A stretch of DNA of 64,000 nt from an uncultured Flavobacteriales bacterium. Its GTDB lineage: Bacteria > Bacteroidota > Bacteroidia > Flavobacteriales_D > Crocinitomicaceae. Position numbers and translations under genes: made by a program. Numbering within the stretch: position 1 is the first letter of the stretch; every line of letters starts with the position of its first letter. Below the pieces are notes generated by a model, which saw only the letters and a list, made by a program, of their open reading frames with translations, was not told where the DNA came from and did not search any database. Shown here piece after piece: positions 17,818 to 26,495 of this stretch. The stretch covers positions 1-64,000 of the forward strand of contig CAIZQH010000011.1 in the NCBI GenBank assembly GCA_903935095.1, in the 5' to 3' direction.

Positions 17818-18519
17818 ATGAAAAAATTAATTTTACTTGTTACCGTAGCATTTTCTGTTGCAATTGGTTTAAATTCTTGTTCTGTTCAAAAACGACTTTA
17901 TCGTCAAGGATTGACAGTTGATTGGAATGCTGGAATTAAAAAATCCAAACAAACAGTTGTTGAAGCCGAAGAATTCGAAATTGCATCTAATTCAATTCAA
18001 ACAGCAGCTAAATCAACGGTTGTTTCATCCATTTCTTTAAATGATGAGGCGTCTATCAACAATGAGTTTACTATAGAGCCTGCTTCTACAACTGAATCTA
18101 CTCCATCATTTACTCAAAATTCAACGAACACAGAAGAAAATCTGAGAGAGGCAAACGTTGTCAATCATGATCAGGTGAATTTGAATCAAAAGAGAGAAAC
18201 AACAAAAAAAGTAATCACAAAAAACAATCACAAAAAAGCATTAAAATCCACATCATCTGGATCAATGGGTGATGATGAAATTATCGGAATTATTTTATGT
18301 TTAGTTGGTCTTGCTCCATTTGGAGTTATGGTTGCTAAAGGTAAAAGAAGTTCAGCATTCAAAACAAATTTGTTAATCTGGCTTGGTGGATTCGCATGTA
18401 TCATTTTGGGTGTTATAATCGCTTTAAGTGGTTCATATCTTGGTGTTATATTTTCCATCTTATCTTCTTTATTGTTTTTAACGTCCTTCATTCATGGGCT
18501 TCTTTCCATTTTAAGATAG
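17818..18519 (+). CDS. Lipoprotein with C-terminal membrane segments
   Basis: 233 residues. Lipoprotein signal (KKLILLVTVAFSVAIGLNSC, lipobox LNSC) and a low-complexity Ser/Thr/Asn-rich middle (residues ~45-150; TEENLREANVVN). Three hydrophobic segments (about 157-173, 184-201 and 207-230; IIGIILCLVGLAPFGVMV, LLIWLGGFACIILGVI) end the protein. A lipid anchor combined with C-terminal TM helices is a pattern seen in Bacteroidota envelope proteins. First gene of a four-gene plus-strand operon; the next gene starts at the base after its stop codon. No function known. Confidence 0.65.
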   Translation: MKKLILLVTVAFSVAIGLNSCSVQKRLYRQGLTVDWNAGIKKSKQTVVEAEEFEIASNSIQTAAKSTVVSSISLNDEASINNEFTIEPASTTESTPSFTQNSTNTEENLREANVVNHDQVNLNQKRETTKKVITKNNHKKALKSTSSGSMGDDEIIGIILCLVGLAPFGVMVAKGKRSSAFKTNLLIWLGGFACIILGVIIALSGSYLGVIFSILSSLLFLTSFIHGLLSILR

Positions 18520-19029
18520 ATGAAATTATTCATCTGCTGTTTATTAGCTTTTGGTCTATTTGGATGTAATGCACTTAGTAGCAATCCTAATTTTTTTGTA
18601 CTAACAGTGGATGGCCAGACATTTTCTTGGTCAGGTAACTCGATGACAAGTCTTGATGGAAAAGCTATATATCTAACTGGTCAAGGGTCAACATGTGGAG
18701 GGAAAAATGCTGTTCAAATGTGGAAAGGAACTAGCGGATTTCCTGATTTTTACTGTAGCTTTTTTATTCCCAACGGAGAAAATACTTTCTCTGTTGGGGA
18801 TACGCTACAAACATGTGCGAATATGGTGATTGATGGTCCTTGGGCTTACTCACTCGTTTCAGGTATCGAAACCACAAACGGATTAATCGCAACACCCATT
18901 GTAAATATTACGCACATAGGCTCAAACAAAGTAGAAGGAACAATTTCCGGGACAATAGCCGAATCTAATCAAGATGGGACTTTTTCTTCTAGATCAATCT
19001 CAGGTCAATTCAAACTTAAAAAAATGTAA
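18520..19029 (+). CDS. Lipoprotein of unknown function
   Basis: 169 residues. The ATG directly follows the preceding stop codon (TAG ATG), which suggests translational coupling. The N-terminus is a lipoprotein signal (KLFICCLLAFGLFGC, lipobox LFGC). The mature part resembles a small beta-sandwich: VDGQTFSWSGNSM, GGKNAVQMWKGTSG, NKVEGTISGTIAE. This strand pattern is common in cell-surface lipoproteins with unknown ligands. Second gene of the 17818-20525 operon. Confidence 0.6.
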   Translation: MKLFICCLLAFGLFGCNALSSNPNFFVLTVDGQTFSWSGNSMTSLDGKAIYLTGQGSTCGGKNAVQMWKGTSGFPDFYCSFFIPNGENTFSVGDTLQTCANMVIDGPWAYSLVSGIETTNGLIATPIVNITHIGSNKVEGTISGTIAESNQDGTFSSRSISGQFKLKKM

Positions 19030-19032
19030 AAC

Positions 19033-19695
19033 ATGAAACATTATTTAATTACAATTTTAACCATTTTCACTTGCAATTTGGTTAGTGCACAAAAACAAGA
19101 TAATGGTAACTATACCATTGAAATGGAATTAGCTCCTTTAGGAAGTGAGCCATTAAAAATCAACAGTATTCGATTGAGAAAATTCACATCCGATAATACG
19201 GCTCTTCGACTAAGTACATTTATCGGTGGAAAAAGAACCCCCTCCATAAATTCCGCTGGAGGTGTCGATTTAAAAAGCGTGAGTTCAAATGTTGATTTTT
19301 CCATCCGACCTGGAATAGAAAAACATTTTGACGGCACGAGTAAATTATCACCGTACATCGGAACAGAATTATTTTTAGGATTAGGGTCAACAAATCAATC
19401 ATCGGAAAGCGTTTGGGGTTCTAATCAAATTATGACTACTAAAACGAAAAGCCGAACTTCTTCCGCAGGATTGAATGTCGTTTGTGGTGCAGATTACTAT
19501 TTTTCCGATAAGATTTATTTAGGAATCGAAATGGGATATGGGTTTTTACGTGACGGTAAAGGAAGCAATTCTACCAAATATACAAATCCATCTGATCCAT
19601 CGATGACTGATTTAAAAACAAAAGGCAATTCAACAAATTTAAATTGGGGTCCAAATTATCAAGGAACCATTAGATTAGGGTTCTGCATAAAATAA
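19033..19695 (+). CDS. Outer-membrane beta-barrel protein
   Basis: 220 residues with a Sec signal peptide (HYLITILTIFTCNLVSAQ, cleavage after SAQ). The mature chain shows alternating amphipathic strands and ends with an aromatic/basic residue pattern (TIRLGFCIK). Strands include DNTALRLSTFIGG, SPYIGTELFLGLG and DKIYLGIEMGYGFL. This matches small 8-strand outer-membrane barrels of the OmpA/OMP_b-brl type, but no specific family is assigned. Third gene of the operon, 3 bp after the preceding lipoprotein gene. Confidence 0.7.
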   Translation: MKHYLITILTIFTCNLVSAQKQDNGNYTIEMELAPLGSEPLKINSIRLRKFTSDNTALRLSTFIGGKRTPSINSAGGVDLKSVSSNVDFSIRPGIEKHFDGTSKLSPYIGTELFLGLGSTNQSSESVWGSNQIMTTKTKSRTSSAGLNVVCGADYYFSDKIYLGIEMGYGFLRDGKGSNSTKYTNPSDPSMTDLKTKGNSTNLNWGPNYQGTIRLGFCIK

Positions 19696-19700
19696 GAATT

Positions 19701-20525
19701 ATGAAAAATATAGGTATACTAGCAGTATTGATTTTATTTGGCCTAAACTCTTGTAATAAGAATCAAACATATGTTGCGAAAGAAGAAAAAATGACTTTTA
19801 CTCCGCAACAATACAAGAAGTTCCAGGATAAATTATCTACCATACCGATGATCATTAAAGTAAAAGACGAGGTTAATAATCGCTTCGTAGATTTTGATGT
19901 GCGAAATCAAACGGTAACTTTTAATAAATCATGGAGTTTTGCAAACCCAACGCCAAATACCATATATGCACAAAACGGAGGCATTGTGGTTTATGTATCC
20001 TCAAGTAGTTTAGGTTGGGGATATGGAACACCAACACACACGGTAAGCGCAGGAAATACGACATTAAACGTCCAAACATTATGTATGGCTGTTGATGCAA
20101 GTGCCTATGCTGCCATGTTTGCTGGTCAAACAGGAACCTTGCCAATCGATGGTATTTCCATTGTTATGGGCTTGGATGCTGATTTCAGTTTGCTGGCAAA
20201 TTCTAGTAGTACAAATTTCGCTAATTACTTTCATGGTTTAGCCTATTATTTGGTGTATGATTTTAATGCGTCAGGCACCTACAATGTGATTGATTGGACA
20301 ACCATGACGACTTTGCCAAATTCAATTGCATTTGCCATGTTATTTAGTTTTGATTATAACAATTCAGGCGCATTTTACTTCTCACAAGATGGTGCAATTA
20401 ATGTGAACGGTGGTGACATGAGCTTTAATGGAAACTATTGGGGAATTGAAATGGACTTCACCAATTTAAGTCAGTCCTTAACGTATAATTCATACCCGGG
20501 ATCGGGAACAATGGGTTGTCAGTAA
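19701..20525 (+). CDS. Lipoprotein of unknown function
   Basis: 274 residues with lipobox FGLNSC (NIGILAVLILFGLNSC). The mature protein begins with a charged helical segment (TFTPQQYKKFQDKLSTIPM) and continues as a strand-rich domain with many Gly/Ser/Tyr/Asn residues (VVYVSSSSLGWGYGTP, GNYWGIEMDFTN). It lies 5 bp downstream of the barrel gene and is the last of the operon. Surface exposure is plausible. Not recognised. Confidence 0.6.
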   Translation: MKNIGILAVLILFGLNSCNKNQTYVAKEEKMTFTPQQYKKFQDKLSTIPMIIKVKDEVNNRFVDFDVRNQTVTFNKSWSFANPTPNTIYAQNGGIVVYVSSSSLGWGYGTPTHTVSAGNTTLNVQTLCMAVDASAYAAMFAGQTGTLPIDGISIVMGLDADFSLLANSSSTNFANYFHGLAYYLVYDFNASGTYNVIDWTTMTTLPNSIAFAMLFSFDYNNSGAFYFSQDGAINVNGGDMSFNGNYWGIEMDFTNLSQSLTYNSYPGSGTMGCQ

Positions 20526-20636
20526 TCTAAAAAGTTCTAGTCATTGATATCTTGAATTACCATATTATTCAATAAGCTTAATTCCATTCGGCGCCGATAA
20601 ATTAGGTAAAAATTCCATTTTTTATCATTGATTCAT

Positions 20637-22471
20637 ATGAAAAGAATAATAGTTCAAATTCTGGTATTTTTTGTCTTTAATGTTATCTTGAACGCTCAAA
20701 ATTGTCCGAATTCAGATTTCTCACAAGGAAATTTTCTCAATTGGACAGGGACAACAGGAACGGTTTTTACGATGGGGAGCCCGTATGATATTCCGGGTTT
20801 TGTCGCTGGTCAACATGACATTATTTTATTTCTACACCAGACCCAAACACGGGTGGAATTATTTCAACAATTCCGCAGGGCGCTGTAAGTTCCTGCCGAC
20901 TAGGTAACGATATCCCTGGCTATGGTGCTGAAAGCATGACATATTGGATAGATGTTGATATGAGTAATAGACTATTCGTGTATGAATATGCGATGATTTT
21001 ACAAGACCCAGCAAATACGCCACACTCAGTAAGTGAAAGACCCCGTTTCATTGTAAAAACCATGGATAATTTAGGTCAAGTTATTCCTGGGAACTGTAGC
21101 TATTATGAAACCTATGGAGGAGATCCAAATAATAATTTTACCTATTATACAAGTGAGATCACTTATTCAAATTGGAAAAAAGTTGCCATAGACCTTAGTG
21201 CATAGATAGGTACTACCATACAGATTCAGTTCACTACTACAAATTGTGGACTTGGTGCACATTGGGGTTATGCGTACGTCACAACTAGTTGTGGGCCTTT
21301 TGACATTGATATTCAAAAAAACTGTCAAGGCGACATTGTATTAACTGCACCCGAAGGATTTAATTCATATTTATGGTCACCCGGCGGAGAAACAACAAGA
21401 ATAATCTCTTTGAACAATCCTCCAACTGGAACTTATTCATTTTCTTGTTCAATGAATCCTATTGCCGGATTATCTTGTCCTTCTGTGGTTGATACCACAT
21501 TTGATTTTATTGAAACTCCAGATTTCTCTGTTTTGGATACGGCGATTTGTTTTGGAGAAACTGTTACAATTACAACCATCAATGAAGAAATTGGCGGCAC
21601 CTACCTATGGGCACCAAATGGGCAAACGACGGATTATATCACAGTTACGCCAACAACTAATTCAACATTTTATGTGAGTTATAGTGCCTTAAATAACTGC
21701 GTCTATACCGACACCGCAACAATAATCATAAATCCGTTACCGGTAATCGATATTTCAGATTTTTATGTCTGCCTTGGAAGTCCCGCTATCCTAGAACCTT
21801 ACCCGCCATCTTATATGTATGTTTGGGATGACGGTTTTTTATCTAATGTGCCGTTTATTCCGACTGTTTCACAATATTACACAGTCACTGCAACCAACCC
21901 AGTCACATTATGTAAACAAACGGACAGCCTATTTATTGAGATAAAACCTCTTCCCGTAGCAATGTTTACAAGTGTGTGCTCAAGTATTCCCGCTCAATTT
22001 ATTAATAGTTCAGCAGGGGGATTAATTTATTATTGGAATTTCGGTGATGGCTCCCCAATTACCGTTGGTAATGACGTGAATCACCCATATCTAGAGTATG
22101 ATAATGATTCATATTTGGTTACGCTCGTAGCTGAGTCTGTATATGGTTGCAGGGACAGTGTACAGAACTTGTTTATCATGCCCTTGGTATATTACACACC
22201 TAATACATTCACCCCGGATGCAGACGAATTTAACAATGAGTTCAAACCCATTTTTTCACAAAATAAAAACGTAGGCTCGTATCATTTTTTAATCTACAAT
22301 CGTTGGGGCGAATTGATTTTTGAATCCTATGACCTTAAATATGGCTGGGATGGAACCTATCATTTACAAATGTCTCAGGACGATACGTATACCTGGGAGT
22401 TAATTTATGCGGACATCGTATGTGGCACAGGAAAAAAACACATTTATGGCCATGTTAATTTAATCAAATGA
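20637..22471 (+). pseudogene. Broken type B T9SS-sorted PKD protein (frameshift plus stop)
   Basis: A single ancestral gene is split in three. A signal-peptide fragment (MKRIIVQILVFFVFN to GQHDII) runs in one frame; the homologous continuation (STPDPNTGGIIST) is in another frame. The switch lies at about 20819-20833 in TTATT-rich sequence; removing one 5-bp TTATT-like copy restores HDII followed by STPD. A TAG at 21203-21205 then breaks the second frame between DLSA and IGTT, after which the frame stays open to 22471. The restored protein has PKD motifs (YYWNFGDG) and a type B C-terminal domain (YTPNTFTPDADEFN, IYNRWGE, GHVNLIK). Sequencing error is possible but would need two events. Confidence 0.75.
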
Positions 22472-23198
22472 TATTATTTTTTTGATGTATATTCATGTAT
22501 ACAATCTGTTTTATTCCATCATAAAATATTGCAAGTAGGCGATATTTGTTTGACAAAATCGCTGTAAAAAACCGGAATCGAATTCATTACTGTATCTTTT
22601 TAAGCAAAAGTTATGGCTATTCCGATGGTGATTAATTCAACGGAAAAGACTAAGTAATTGAGCGTATAATGATGTCGATTTGGATAAAGGAGGTTTTAAG
22701 TAGGACAACCGAGGACGTCCGAAGTACACCATGTTTAAAGAAAAATGATTCAATATCAACCTGAAATATTGCGTTTTTACGCACTTAGCAGAGTTTCCAA
22801 ACCGAATTTTCTTCCACAAAACATTAGCCGGACTGAATTTGAACTCTTTCAGGATCTTCAACCGAAAGTCCTTCAATATGTATTCATTTCAGCAGATGAG
22901 TTGTTAGCACAAGTGAAAACGAAAAAGGCCTTTAACCCAACGGTGGTAAATGCGATTCCGCTTGTGAAAAAAGAATCCATGAACTTCATTCCATACAACC
23001 TTTGTGAAATCAGCTTAGTTGTTAATTACCAGATGGGAATTTTACCGTGTCGGTATATGTGTTGAGGTGAGTTTTCGACCATATCCCCTCAATTGAAACC
23101 GCTAAAACTAGTTCACCTCGAAATGTATGCATATCTTCGCGCCAATATTGGAAATCCGTACTGATTCTTTGCCTGATTCAGTTCGCAACTCGTGACTT
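22472..23198. other. Gap with one doubtful small ORF
   Basis: 727 bp after the pseudogene. The only long frame is 22745-23065, described separately. The rest is AT-rich without a promoter, hairpin or known motif that stands out, apart from a short dyad around GGACAACCGAGGACGTCC near 22703. Confidence 0.5.
22745..23065 (+). CDS. Doubtful small ORF, hypothetical
   Basis: 106 codons starting at ATG 22745. The translation (for example ISRTEFELFQDLQPKVLQYV) has no signal peptide, membrane segment or known motif. It could be a genuine orphan gene, the remnant of a larger gene, or chance. The ATG sits directly downstream of the GGAC dyad. The codon pattern is not convincingly unlike that of neighbours. 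Confidence 0.25.
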   Translation: MIQYQPEILRFYALSRVSKPNFLPQNISRTEFELFQDLQPKVLQYVFISADELLAQVKTKKAFNPTVVNAIPLVKKESMNFIPYNLCEISLVVNYQMGILPCRYMC

Positions 23199-23645
23199 AT
23201 GAAACGCATCAACGAATACAAGAAATTATTTCAAATTGAAAGTCAAATCGATTTGGCAGAGTTGAAACAAACCTACCGCAAGTTGGTGAAGCAATGGCAT
23301 CCAGATAAGTTTCAAGATGGAGATCCATTGAAGGAAGAGGCAGCGATTATGGGTCGACAAGTAACCGATGGGTATCATTTCTTGGTGAGTATCGCACCGG
23401 AAACGAAAGAAACGAATTTAGCTGAATATACGGCAACCATTAACGAATGCATGATTGCGGATTTCAAACACAAAGGACTTCTTCTGGAAATCACCTTCAC
23501 AGATGGATCCACTTACGAATACTTTGGGGTGAATGCCAACGTCTACAAAAAACTAATCAATTCGGACAAACAAGTGCGCTTTGCGAAACGATTTATCTAC
23601 GAAAGTTATACGTACCGTAAATCGAAAAAGGCATCGGAGGAATAG
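23199..23645 (+). CDS. J-domain protein with C-terminal KTSC-like domain
   Basis: 148 residues. The J domain (residues ~4-60) carries the HPD motif at His34-Pro35-Asp36 (KQWHPDKF), needed to stimulate DnaK. The C-terminal ~65 residues (LLLEITFTDGSTYEYFGVNANVYKKL ... RFIYESYTYRK) match the KTSC domain, a small module of uncertain function. The combination is known in Bacteroidota, but the client or partner is unknown. A tandem heptamer array follows 2 bp after the stop codon. Confidence 0.85.
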   Translation: MKRINEYKKLFQIESQIDLAELKQTYRKLVKQWHPDKFQDGDPLKEEAAIMGRQVTDGYHFLVSIAPETKETNLAEYTATINECMIADFKHKGLLLEITFTDGSTYEYFGVNANVYKKLINSDKQVRFAKRFIYESYTYRKSKKASEE

Positions 23646-23647
23646 GG

Positions 23648-23703
23648 ACTAGTTACTGGTGACTAGTGACTAGTGACTAGTAACTAGTAACTAGTGATTA
23701 GTG
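23648..23703. repeat. Tandem heptamer array (ACTAGTN)x8
   Basis: Eight consecutive 7-bp units, ACTAGTT, ACTGGTG, ACTAGTG, ACTAGTG, ACTAGTA, ACTAGTA, ACTAGTG, ATTAGTG, occupy 23648-23703 between a J-domain gene and a convergent membrane gene. The core ACTAGT is itself palindromic. Short, intergenic and mutating at the last base of each unit, so probably slippage-generated. Confidence 0.9.
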
Positions 23704-23709
23704 CCGAGT

Positions 23710-24261
23710 TTACTTCGAATTTCGCTCTCCGCTCTGTTTCTCACCCTCTCCGCCGCGGCGGACTAACTCTTCGCTATCATCTGAAATAAACCGCAGTCCT
23801 TTGGATTCGATAATCATTTTGGTTTGACGTTTCCGCTGAATAAAATGATAGATGACGAAGCTTGATGGAATGATTAATGCTACAGCGAATAGAAAAGAAC
23901 TAGCTGAAGCGTAGGATAATTCTTGTAAATCAATAACAATTGATATAGTACCCCCAAAGATTCCCGCTAAACTAAGTATAGAACCTGTTGCGACAGATCT
24001 TGACAAGCGATTTTTTTCCCTTGGAGTAATCCGATCATATAAACAACGTTTGCTGATGTAGTTCACATCCCGAGAGGGAAAGGTCATCACGACTCCTTCC
24101 GCCGTACGTATGTACAAGACCGAATCCATGATAAATACCGGATGTTTCACGTTTTCATAAAGGGTATCATTTACGACCACGTAGGGTTTGAATAACCAAT
24201 CGGATTGAGAAAAAGCGCATCCACTGATGGATAAGCTTAATATAAATAAAAGTGTTTTCAT
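23710..24261 (-). CDS. Membrane protein, paralogue of its neighbour
   Basis: 183 residues from the ATG at 24261. A signal peptide with possible lipobox (MKTLLFILSLSISGCAFS) precedes a region (FKPYVVVNDTLYENVKHPVFIMDSVLY) that resembles EPYIVYKNGMRYAVSKPVVICDS in the gene at 24277-24696. Two hydrophobic segments follow (about 90-107 and 118-140), then a charged C-terminus rich in Glu and Arg. The two genes are 6-15 bp apart in one orientation. Likely a tandem pair. No function known. Confidence 0.55.
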   Translation of the reverse strand: MKTLLFILSLSISGCAFSQSDWLFKPYVVVNDTLYENVKHPVFIMDSVLYIRTAEGVVMTFPSRDVNYISKRCLYDRITPREKNRLSRSVATGSILSLAGIFGGTISIVIDLQELSYASASSFLFAVALIIPSSFVIYHFIQRKRQTKMIIESKGLRFISDDSEELVRRGGEGEKQSGERNSK

Positions 24262-24276
24262 CTGTTGCATGGTTTT

Positions 24277-24696
24277 CTAGATGGAGCTGTTTCCGTATCG
24301 CGTGTTTAAATATAATTTTTTAATATGTTTCCGTTTGGTGATGTCGGACATGATAAAAATCCCTAGGCCTGTTGGATAAATCGTGACAATGCCCCAAAAG
24401 TATCCCTTTACCGGAGTGGATCCAATCCTTTGAAATTCCTGATAAGTCATCCAGCGCACATCACTTTTCTGGCTGAATCCTTCAATTTTCGCTATTGGTT
24501 GAGCATATACTTTCTTATCGAAACGATTGATGTAATAACACATGGAATCACAAATAACAACGGGCTTGGAAACCGCATAACGCATGCCATTTTTGTAAAC
24601 AATATAAGGTTCACTAACCGGTTCTTGATCTTGGGTACTTTGACCAAAGGAAGAAAACTGAATGAATAAGAGATAGAGCAGAATTATTTTTCCCAT
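24277..24696 (-). CDS. Membrane protein, paralogue of its neighbour
   Basis: 139 residues from the ATG at 24696. Signal peptide (MGKIILLYLLFIQFSSFGQ, cleavage after FGQ). The mature N-terminus EPYIVYKNGMRYAVSKPVV aligns with the neighbour's KPYVVVNDTLYENVKHPV. One hydrophobic segment (about residues 100-118) is followed by a basic C-terminal tail (ITKRKHIKKL). First gene of a two-gene operon. Probably inner-membrane or periplasmic; function unknown. Confidence 0.55.
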   Translation of the reverse strand: MGKIILLYLLFIQFSSFGQSTQDQEPVSEPYIVYKNGMRYAVSKPVVICDSMCYYINRFDKKVYAQPIAKIEGFSQKSDVRWMTYQEFQRIGSTPVKGYFWGIVTIYPTGLGIFIMSDITKRKHIKKLYLNTRYGNSSI

Positions 24697-24858
24697 GTGA
24701 TTCATTTAAGATGAAACAAAGTTAACTACGTTAGTTCCCGAATCAAAATTGAATTCCACCATGACCACGTAAGCCACTTGCGATTTTCGCAAACAGCGTA
24801 CTCAAAACAGTTCACGGAGCACCAAATTCCAAATTTCATCGCTTTTTGTGAAGATTAA

Positions 24859-25761
24859 ATGACTAATATTGAAGCGTCAAAATCCAGTGAATCCATTTTA
24901 GTGAACGAAATAACGGCATATATCCACCATCATCCGCTCCGCATCATTACTGGAATCGTATGTGTTTTCGGTGTGCTCATTACCTTGTTTTTTCTTCAGA
25001 AAAAAGGACCGAAAAAATGGTTGATTTTAACCGTCTTAATCGTTTTTATCCCCTTCGCATTTCGCATTGTACGCATGACACCTGTAAAGAAAATTCACTT
25101 TTTTACCGCTGTGGAGGACTATGAAAACTTGGATAAATCCTCTTTTGAAAAGAATGGCATTCGAACATTCGGCTTGGACATCTCCCACCATCAAGGCTAC
25201 ATTGATTGGGATTCTGTTGCCGCCTCCAAACATCCGATTCAATTCATCTTTATTCGAGCGACGAATGGCACACGTATTTTGGACCGTGAATTTCATCGAA
25301 ATTGGGAAGAAAGTCGTGGAAAGTCATTCCTGAGGGGCGTTTACCATTATTACCGGCCGAGTCAAAATTCGACCAATCAGTTCAACTTCTTCAAGAGTCA
25401 CGTGTACTTGCGTAAAGGAGATCTACCTCCAGTTTTGGACATGGAAGAAAACAGTTGGTTTGGACGAGACAACTTACTTCGTGGGGTGAAAAATTGGCTG
25501 GCATTAGCAGAGAAACATTATGGTGTCAAACCAATCATTTACACGAACCGAGATTTTTACCTACGCTATTTCAACACCAAGGATTTCAAACCTTATCACT
25601 TTTGGATTGCGGCCTATTCTGGACGTCAACGTGTAGCAGATATTCCATGGACCTTCCATCAATATACAGAGCAAATGTATGTCAAAGGAATCGAAGGCAA
25701 AGTCGATGGTGATGATTTCAATGGCGATCGCAAAGCATTGGAAAAATTAACGATACGTTGA
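24859..25761 (+). CDS. GH25 lysozyme-type muramidase, membrane anchored
   Basis: 300 residues. N-terminal cytoplasmic stretch and two hydrophobic segments (about 28-46 and 53-70) anchor the protein. The GH25 domain (about 100-295) has the catalytic signatures GLDISHHQG (Asp107) and VLDMEEN (Asp194-x-Glu196), plus IYTNRDFY and WIAAYSG. GH25 enzymes cleave the beta-1,4 bond between MurNAc and GlcNAc, so the domain probably remodels peptidoglycan in the periplasm. The fold is complete. It ends before the small barrel gene. Confidence 0.85.
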   Translation: MTNIEASKSSESILVNEITAYIHHHPLRIITGIVCVFGVLITLFFLQKKGPKKWLILTVLIVFIPFAFRIVRMTPVKKIHFFTAVEDYENLDKSSFEKNGIRTFGLDISHHQGYIDWDSVAASKHPIQFIFIRATNGTRILDREFHRNWEESRGKSFLRGVYHYYRPSQNSTNQFNFFKSHVYLRKGDLPPVLDMEENSWFGRDNLLRGVKNWLALAEKHYGVKPIIYTNRDFYLRYFNTKDFKPYHFWIAAYSGRQRVADIPWTFHQYTEQMYVKGIEGKVDGDDFNGDRKALEKLTIR

Positions 25762-25935
25762 TTCAATGGTTCATTCGTGAGAAATTTCACAAAGCACTCG
25801 CCCCAACTCAACAATCGCAATTATTCATCTCAGCTTATATTTCAAATTTAAGACTATTCAAGTATTTCTTTAAAACTACTAGACCTCTTTACATTGTTAG
25901 GATTTTTGTAATTATACTGCTACTTTTACCTAGTT

Positions 25936-26469
25936 ATGTTATGTAAAAGTTACCTCCTGCTTTTATTGGTGTTGTTTCCACTTTTTTCGTGGGCTCAACC
26001 TGTTGCCATCGGACGCAAAACCTGGTCTATATACAGCAGTGTTGGCATGGCAACAGGCATGAAGGAACTGGCAACAGATGTTCAATTTGGCCTAACAAAA
26101 TCCCTTGATAAATGGTCAATTTTTGGTGAACTTCACTTGAATTCTTATCCAAATTCAAACGCCTTTCGTTTGTCCGCTATGCTGGGTCGTGACCTTTTGA
26201 GGCTGCACCATTTAAAACGGCATCCATACTTTTTATTTGCCTACGGAGGAATAGGAATAACCCATTTAAGAAATCCGATTTTCTTTGATACTTTTTTGTT
26301 AAAAGGGGATGACATGCTGCACCTTTCCCTTGGAATTCAGCCACGATGGATGTTTACTAAAACGTTTGGGATGATGGCTGATGTTCATTTCAATCAAAAC
26401 ATTTTGATCGATTACCAACTCAAACGATCCTTAAACGTAAACATTGGATTCATATTGAAACTCCAATAG
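25936..26469 (+). CDS. Small outer-membrane barrel-like protein
   Basis: 177 residues with a signal peptide (CKSYLLLLLVLFPLFSWAQ, cleavage after WAQ). The mature chain has alternating hydrophobic/polar strands and many Tyr/Phe (YSSVGMATGM, LHLNSYPNSNAF, FAYGGIGITHL) and ends with a hydrophobic strand (NVNIGFILKLQ). This suits an 8-strand outer-membrane barrel but no family is identified. The 170-bp gap before it contains no gene. It ends 26 bp before the convergent HTH-repeat gene. Confidence 0.6.
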   Translation: MLCKSYLLLLLVLFPLFSWAQPVAIGRKTWSIYSSVGMATGMKELATDVQFGLTKSLDKWSIFGELHLNSYPNSNAFRLSAMLGRDLLRLHHLKRHPYFLFAYGGIGITHLRNPIFFDTFLLKGDDMLHLSLGIQPRWMFTKTFGMMADVHFNQNILIDYQLKRSLNVNIGFILKLQ

Positions 26470-26495
26470 TTCGTTAACACCTTTTACACTTTTCT

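Noticed and set aside
23648..23703. Possible CRISPR-like array
   Set aside because: 7-bp units without spacers; no cas genes.
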